From JAFHCF01 sp048497495 (GTDB taxonomy: Bacteria > Pseudomonadota > Alphaproteobacteria > Rhizobiales > Ancalomicrobiaceae), in NCBI GenBank assembly GCA_048497495.1, contig JAFHCF010000010.1:1-10765 (forward strand): 10,765 nt of DNA, written 5' to 3'. The notes beneath the pieces were generated by a model, which was not told where the DNA came from, ran no database searches, and saw only the letters and a program-made list of their open reading frames with translations. Shown piece by piece: positions 6,435-10,765 of this stretch. Made by a program: the position numbers and the translations under genes. Each line of letters opens with the position of its first letter. Position 1 is the stretch's first letter.

Positions 6435-9104
6435 ATGCACGTCGTCATCGTCGAATCGCCTGCCAAGGCCAAGACCATCAACAAGTACCTCGGCCCCGGC
6501 TTCACGGTGTTGGCCTCCTACGGCCACGTCCGCGATCTGCCGGCCAAGGACGGGTCGGTGCGTCCCGACGAGGACTTCGCCATGGACTGGGAGGTCGACG
6601 GCAAGTCGGCCAAGCGCCTCGCCGAGATCGTCAAGGCGGTCAAGGACGCCGACAAGCTGATCCTCGCCACCGACCCGGATCGCGAGGGCGAGGCGATTTC
6701 CTGGCACGTGCTCCAGGTGCTGAAGGAAAAGCGGGCGATCAAGGCCCAGACGGTCGAGCGCGTCGTCTTCAACGCCATCACCAAGCAATCGGTGCTGGAG
6801 GCGATGAAGAAGCCGCGCCAGATCGACGTCGCCCTGGTCGACGCCTATCTCGCCCGCCGCGCCCTCGACTATCTCGTCGGCTTCACCCTGTCGCCGGTGC
6901 TGTGGCGCAAGCTCCCCGGCGCGCGTTCCGCCGGCCGCGTCCAATCGGTGGCGCTGCGCATCATCTGCGACCGCGAGCACGAGATCGAACTCTTCGTGCC
7001 GCAGGAATACTGGTCGATCCTCGCCCGCCTCGCCACGCCGAAGGGCGAGGAGTTCGACGCCCGCGTCGTCGGTTTCGAGGGCAGGAAGCTCGGCCGCCTC
7101 GACGTCAAGTCCGGCGGTGAGGCGACCCGCATCCGCGAGGTGCTGGAGCGCGCCACCCTCTCCGTCGCCTCGATCGAATCCAAGCCGATCAAGCGCCACC
7201 CCTTCCCGCCCTTCACCACCTCGACGCTGCAGCAGTCGGCGAGCTACGCGCTCGGCATGAGCGCGGCGCGCGCCATGCAGGTGGCGCAGCGACTCTACGA
7301 GGGCGTCGAGATCGGCGGCGAGACCGTCGGCCTCATCACCTACATGCGAACCGACGGCGTCGACATCGCCCCCGAGGGCATCGCCTCGATCCGCAAGGCG
7401 ATCGGCGAGGACTTCGGCGATCGCTACCTCCCCGAGGTGCCGCGCAAATACACCGCCAAGGCCAAGAACGCGCAAGAAGCCCACGAGGCGATCCGCCCGA
7501 CCGATCTCGCCCGCCGGCCCAAGGACGTCGCCCGCTATCTCGATGCCGAACAGACCAAGCTCTACGAGCTGATCTGGAAGCGCACCGTGGCGAGCCAGAT
7601 GGAATCGGCCGTCCTCGACCGCACCACCGCCGAGATCCGGGCGCTGGCCGGCGACGAGCGCGTCGACCTGCGCGCCACCGGCTCGGTCGTCCGCTTCGAC
7701 GGCTTCCTCGCCCTCTATGCCGAGGGCCGCGACGACGAGGAGGACGAGGAGGCCCGCCGCCTGCCCGCCATGGCCGAGGCCGACGCCCTCGCCCGACGCA
7801 AGATCACCGTCGACCAGCACTTCACCGAACCGCCGCCGCGTTTCACCGAGGCGACGCTGGTCAAGAAGATGGAAGAGCTCGGCATCGGCCGACCCTCGAC
7901 CTATGCCGCCACCCTCCAGGTGCTGCGCGACCGCGAATACGTCACCCTCGACAAGCGCCGCCTCGTGCCGGAGGACAAGGGCCGTCTGGTCACCGCCTTC
8001 CTCGAGAGCTTCTTCCTGCGCTACGTCGAATACGACTTCACCGCCGACCTGGAAGAGAGCCTCGACAAGATCTCCGCCGACGAGGCCTCGTGGAAGGAGG
8101 TGCTGCGCGCCTTCTGGGCCGATTTCTCCGCGGCGATCGAGCAGACCCGCGAGTTGCGCGTCGCCGACGTCCTCGACGCCATCGACGGCCTCCTCGGCGC
8201 CCACATCTTCCCCGAGCGCGCCGACGGCAGCGATCCGCGCGCCTGCCCGTCGTGTGGCGGCGGCCGCCTGTCGCTGAAGCTCGGCAAGTTCGGCTCCTTC
8301 ATCGGCTGCTCGAACTACCCCGAATGCCGCTACACTCGCCAGATGCAGGCCTCCGGCGTCGAGGGCGAGGGCGCGGAAGGGCCGAACGGCGACGGCACCA
8401 GGGTGCTCGGCACCGATCCGGCGACCGGTCTGGAAGTGACGCTTCGCGCCGGCCGCTTCGGCCCCTATGTCCAACTCGGCGAGGGCGACAAGCCCAAGCG
8501 CTCGTCGCTGCCCAAGACTTGGGTTCCCGCGGAGATGGATCTCGACAAGGCGCTGGCGCTGCTGTCGCTGCCCCGCGAGGTCGGCCTCCACCCGGAGACC
8601 GGCAAGCCGATCACCGCCGGCCTCGGCCGCTTCGGCCCCTTCGTCCTCCACGACGGCACCTATGCCAATCTGCCGAACCCGGACGAAGTCTTCGAGATCG
8701 GCCTCAACCGCGCCGTGACGCTGATCGCCGAGAAGAAGGCGGGCGGCCGCGGCCGCTCGGCGCCGGCGGCGCTGAAGGATCTCGGCGAACATCCCTCGCT
8801 CGGCGCCGGCTCGATCACCGTGCGTGACGGCAAGTACGGCCCCTACGTCAATCACGGCAAGACCAACGCCACCCTGCCGAAAGACATGGCGCCCGACACC
8901 GTGACGCTCGAGATCGCCATAGCCCTTCTCGCCGAACGCGCCGCCAAGGCGCCGGCCAAGGGCGGCAAGGCCCCCGCGAAGCCGAAGACCGCGACCAAGG
9001 CGGCGGCCAAGCCGAAGGCCGCGGCGAAGACTCCCACCGCCGGGGGCTCGGTGAAGGCACCCAAACCGGCGGCGAAGCCCAAGACCAAGCCGGCGACGAA
9101 GTGA
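6435..9104 (+). CDS. topA: TopA, DNA topoisomerase I (type IA)
   Basis: TopA relaxes negative supercoils by cutting one DNA strand through a tyrosine. The 889-residue product opens with the TOPRIM domain (VVIVESPAKAKT with Glu7; DPDREGE with Asp80, Asp82 and Glu84 as metal ligands). The core carries SAGRVQSVALR and the active-site tyrosine Tyr303 in ITYMRTDG, then GIGRPSTYA. One tetracysteine zinc module follows (Cys604, Cys607, Cys625, Cys631). Then come three C-terminal topoisomerase repeats with GRFGPY/F or GKYGPY near 673, 731 and 799, and a Lys/Ala/Pro-rich tail (about 836-889) likely to bind DNA without sequence preference. One zinc module instead of the three in E. coli is usual for alphaproteobacteria. 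The ATG at 6435 follows a weak GCGGA, and the family begins here. dprA, the usual upstream neighbour, is missing. Confidence 0.98.
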   Translation: MHVVIVESPAKAKTINKYLGPGFTVLASYGHVRDLPAKDGSVRPDEDFAMDWEVDGKSAKRLAEIVKAVKDADKLILATDPDREGEAISWHVLQVLKEKRAIKAQTVERVVFNAITKQSVLEAMKKPRQIDVALVDAYLARRALDYLVGFTLSPVLWRKLPGARSAGRVQSVALRIICDREHEIELFVPQEYWSILARLATPKGEEFDARVVGFEGRKLGRLDVKSGGEATRIREVLERATLSVASIESKPIKRHPFPPFTTSTLQQSASYALGMSAARAMQVAQRLYEGVEIGGETVGLITYMRTDGVDIAPEGIASIRKAIGEDFGDRYLPEVPRKYTAKAKNAQEAHEAIRPTDLARRPKDVARYLDAEQTKLYELIWKRTVASQMESAVLDRTTAEIRALAGDERVDLRATGSVVRFDGFLALYAEGRDDEEDEEARRLPAMAEADALARRKITVDQHFTEPPPRFTEATLVKKMEELGIGRPSTYAATLQVLRDREYVTLDKRRLVPEDKGRLVTAFLESFFLRYVEYDFTADLEESLDKISADEASWKEVLRAFWADFSAAIEQTRELRVADVLDAIDGLLGAHIFPERADGSDPRACPSCGGGRLSLKLGKFGSFIGCSNYPECRYTRQMQASGVEGEGAEGPNGDGTRVLGTDPATGLEVTLRAGRFGPYVQLGEGDKPKRSSLPKTWVPAEMDLDKALALLSLPREVGLHPETGKPITAGLGRFGPFVLHDGTYANLPNPDEVFEIGLNRAVTLIAEKKAGGRGRSAPAALKDLGEHPSLGAGSITVRDGKYGPYVNHGKTNATLPKDMAPDTVTLEIAIALLAERAAKAPAKGGKAPAKPKTATKAAAKPKAAAKTPTAGGSVKAPKPAAKPKTKPATK

Positions 9105-9112
9105 AGCCGCCC

Positions 9113-9141
9113 GGACGACCGTGTTCGCCACACGGTCGTCC
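9113..9141 (+). terminator. Strong hairpin after topA
   Basis: A perfect 12-bp stem (GGACGACCGTGT and ACACGGTCGTCC) around the loop TCGCC begins nine bases after the topA stop. No T-run follows, so it is either a terminator that needs other factors or a structure that protects the topA mRNA end. Confidence 0.6.
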
Positions 9142-9334
9142 ATCGCCGCCGATACCGGCTCGAATGAGATTTCTACTTACGTCACCGCGGAGAGATGCTC
9201 GCCGTCGACGTCTTCCATTGCGATCATCGACGACGGTTTCGGCCCATTCCGGCACGATTACCCGCCTTTGCGGAAAATTTTAGGAAGAGCGAGAGACCCT
9301 TCGTAAGACTCCTCACCGCAAGATCCCTGATCCG

Positions 9335-9361
9335 GGGCATGCCTCCGGAAGGATGATGCCC
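9335..9361 (+). other. Hairpin shortly before the cyclase start
   Basis: GGGCAT (9335-9340) pairs with ATGCCC (9356-9361) around a 15-base loop that holds a further CCT/AGG match. It ends 23 bases before the GTG start of the cyclase and could influence its translation. The rest of the 280-bp gap between topA and the cyclase, apart from the post-topA hairpin, shows no credible gene; an AT-rich patch lies at about 9271-9284. Confidence 0.3.
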
Positions 9362-9384
9362 GAGGGGACGAGGACGCGACTCCT

Positions 9385-10176
9385 GTGGACACGACCCATG
9401 CACTGCTCCGCGACACCGCGCGCCGCAGCATTCGCTGCAACGACGATCTGTGGCGCTACGTCGCCCGGATGACCGGCCAGATCCTGATCGTGGTGGTCTT
9501 CATCACCGCGATGCTGTGTCGGCGCGACGACCTGTCGACGCTGATCGTCGACTGCGCCGTCGTCGGCCTCGGAGCCTTGCTCCTGGCGCTGCCGATCACC
9601 TGGGAATTCGGCCGGATGTACCTCGACCTGTGGAATTCGACACAGGCCCTGCGCGATCTCGCCACCAAGGACCAGCAGACCGGCCTGCTCAACAATCGCT
9701 CCTTCGTCGCCACCGTCGAGGACCGCATCGCCGCCGGGCGCCGCCTCGCCCTCTTCGTCGGCGACCTCGATCGCTTCAAGTCGATCAACGATCTCCACGG
9801 CCATCTCGTCGGCGACGAGGTGATCGCGCGCGCCGGCGAGACCCTGCGCGATCTCTTCGGCGAGGCCGCCGTCCTCGGCCGCATGGGAGGCGAGGAATAT
9901 GCCGTCGTGATCGAATGCCCCTTCGAGAATGCCGAGGCGGCCCATGCCCACGCCATCGCGCTCGCCGAGGAGATGCGCCGGCGCATCGCCGAGATCGTCG
10001 TTCCCGCCGAAAACGGCCCGGTCACTCCGACGATCTCGATCGGCGTCGCCTGGAGCCGGTCGGAGAGCGATTTCGCCGATCTCTATGCCCGCGGCGACAA
10101 GGCGCTCTATGTCGCCAAGGCCGTCGGTCGGAACCGGACCGTCGGCGAGCAGAGACCGAGCTGTTCGATCCGATGA
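9385..10176 (+). CDS. Membrane-anchored GGDEF diguanylate cyclase
   Basis: The 263-residue product probably makes cyclic di-GMP from two GTP. Residues 29-46 and about 50-72 are hydrophobic and form two membrane spans joined by a very short charged loop, leaving almost no periplasmic sensor. The GGDEF domain runs from about 92 (DQQTGLLNNRSF) to 255. It has GDLDRFKSIND with the metal-binding Asp, the signature GGEEY at 168-172 and a closing DKALYVAKAVGRNR. GGEEF-type motifs are active in known cyclases; Tyr in the last place is a mild variant. The inhibitory RxxD motif expected five residues before the signature is absent (GEAA there), so product inhibition through that site is unlikely. The start is GTG, the first possible start after an in-frame stop at 9328; GAGG lies 11 bases before it. 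It separates topA from rnr, which are often adjacent. Confidence 0.9.
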   Translation: MDTTHALLRDTARRSIRCNDDLWRYVARMTGQILIVVVFITAMLCRRDDLSTLIVDCAVVGLGALLLALPITWEFGRMYLDLWNSTQALRDLATKDQQTGLLNNRSFVATVEDRIAAGRRLALFVGDLDRFKSINDLHGHLVGDEVIARAGETLRDLFGEAAVLGRMGGEEYAVVIECPFENAEAAHAHAIALAEEMRRRIAEIVVPAENGPVTPTISIGVAWSRSESDFADLYARGDKALYVAKAVGRNRTVGEQRPSCSIR

Positions 10177-10223
10177 AGGCGCTCGCCCGCCGCCAGGATC
10201 TCACCTGGAGGGAGGCCGCCTGA
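10173..10223 (+). CDS. Possible 16-codon ORF overlapping the cyclase stop
   Basis: An ATG overlaps the cyclase stop codon as ATGA and opens 16 codons (MKALARRQDLTWREAA) before a stop. Such overlaps often mark translational coupling. The product is too short for me to support as a gene, and it may be chance. Confidence 0.15.
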   Translation: MKALARRQDLTWREAA

Positions 10224-10340
10224 CCCCTCGGGGGCGGACGCGGTCGCGAGGTGGGCCATCCCGCGAAGATCGGCGCGCGACAGCGTCGGCGCGAAGGTCT
10301 ATCCTCGGGCTCCGACCGACCTCCGACGGACAGATCGAAC

Positions 10341-10765
10341 TTGGCGCGCCCTCCGAAATCCCCCGCCTCCCCGCCCCGACCGGCCCAGCGCAAGAAGCTC
10401 GGCGACGCCCTGCCGTCGCGCGACGCGTTGCTGTCCTTCCTCGCCGCCAATCCCGGCGCGGCGGACAAGCGCGACATCGCCCGCGCCTTCGGCATCACCG
10501 GCGGCGCCAAGATCGCCTTGAAGCGCGTGCTGCGCGAACTCGAGAGCGAAGGCGTGGTGGAGAAGAAGCGCAAGCACTTCGCCCCCAAGGGTGTGCTCAC
10601 CGAGGTCTTCGTCGCCGACGTCACCCGTCGCGACCCCGATGGCGAGCTTCTCGCCGCGCCCGACGAATGGGACGAGGACGAGCACGGCCCCGCGCCGGTG
10701 GTGCTGGTCCTGCCCGAGCCCAAGGGCCGGCGCGCCGGCCCGGCCCCGCCCCCCGCCCGCCTCGG
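10341..10765 (+). CDS. rnr: RNase R, N-terminal part, cut by the window edge
   Basis: RNase R is a processive 3'-5' exoribonuclease that degrades structured RNA. The visible 141 codons match the alphaproteobacterial N-terminus: a basic start (ARPPKSPASPPRPAQRKK), a helix-turn-helix-like region (SRDALLSFLAANPGAADKRDIARAFGITGGAKIALKRVL split by short turns, about residues 27-65), then VVEKKRKHF and the typical DPDGELLAAPDEWDEDEHGP. The cold-shock and catalytic RNB domains lie beyond the window. The start appears to be TTG at 10341, because the family begins with (M)ARPPK and no ATG lies nearby in frame; only a weak GGA lies about ten bases upstream. The 164-bp gap after the cyclase may hold its own promoter, but I could not identify one. 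Confidence 0.92.
   Translation, partial: MARPPKSPASPPRPAQRKKLGDALPSRDALLSFLAANPGAADKRDIARAFGITGGAKIALKRVLRELESEGVVEKKRKHFAPKGVLTEVFVADVTRRDPDGELLAAPDEWDEDEHGPAPVVLVLPEPKGRRAGPAPPPARL

Noticed and set aside
6051..9143. A 1030-codon open frame on the minus strand opposite topA
   Set aside because: It mirrors topA codons in GC-rich DNA; the product is a low-complexity Gly/Arg/Val/Glu string with no domain, and topA itself is certain.
9121..9306. A 61-codon frame between topA and the cyclase
   Set aside because: It starts inside the hairpin, has no ribosome binding site and no recognisable pattern.
10022..10723. A 233-codon minus-strand frame over the cyclase end and rnr
   Set aside because: Ser/Arg-rich shadow; the plus strand has a clear RNase R N-terminus.

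Overview
The window is chromosomal DNA from a very GC-rich alphaproteobacterium, most likely of the Hyphomicrobiales (Rhizobiales). The main evidence is the pyrB-pyrC-plsY block together with topA and rnr, which in many alphaproteobacteria form one conserved neighbourhood (pyrB-pyrC-plsY-dprA-topA-rnr). The protein sequences, the GC-dominated third positions and the occasional GTG/TTG starts also fit. I see no rRNA, tRNA, CRISPR array, transposase, integrase or phage gene.

Left part (minus strand, about 3144 down to 213): a tight operon pyrB > pyrC > plsY. It encodes aspartate carbamoyltransferase, a dihydroorotase-family protein that has lost most of its metal ligands (probably a structural partner of PyrB rather than an enzyme), and the acyl-phosphate glycerol acyltransferase PlsY. 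A possible membrane-protein gene begins at 132 and runs off the left edge.

Middle (plus strand, 3298-5640): a hicA-hicB toxin-antitoxin pair diverges from pyrB, with a 9+2+9 bp inverted repeat in the shared upstream region. An AidB-type acyl-CoA dehydrogenase homologue follows; it lacks the usual catalytic-region glutamate and the GGSDVR loop. A 66-codon gene of a small alphaproteobacterial type faces it on the minus strand (5675-5875).

Right part (plus strand, 6435 to the end): a 559-bp non-coding stretch with an AT-rich island and a cluster of GTTGT/ACAAC motifs leads into topA (DNA topoisomerase I). topA ends in a 12-bp hairpin. Next come a two-transmembrane GGDEF diguanylate cyclase gene starting with GTG and the first 141 codons of rnr (RNase R), which appears to start with TTG.

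Taken together these are housekeeping genes (pyrimidine synthesis, phospholipid synthesis, DNA supercoiling, RNA decay) whose usual order has been rearranged. The pyrB-pyrC-plsY block points away from topA-rnr, dprA is at neither expected junction, and accessory genes (hicAB, the AidB-like gene, the cyclase) occupy the breaks. I found no clear new multi-gene system. The best leads are the shared hicAB/pyrB control region, the active-site losses in the PyrC-like and AidB-like proteins, and the motif cluster upstream of topA.
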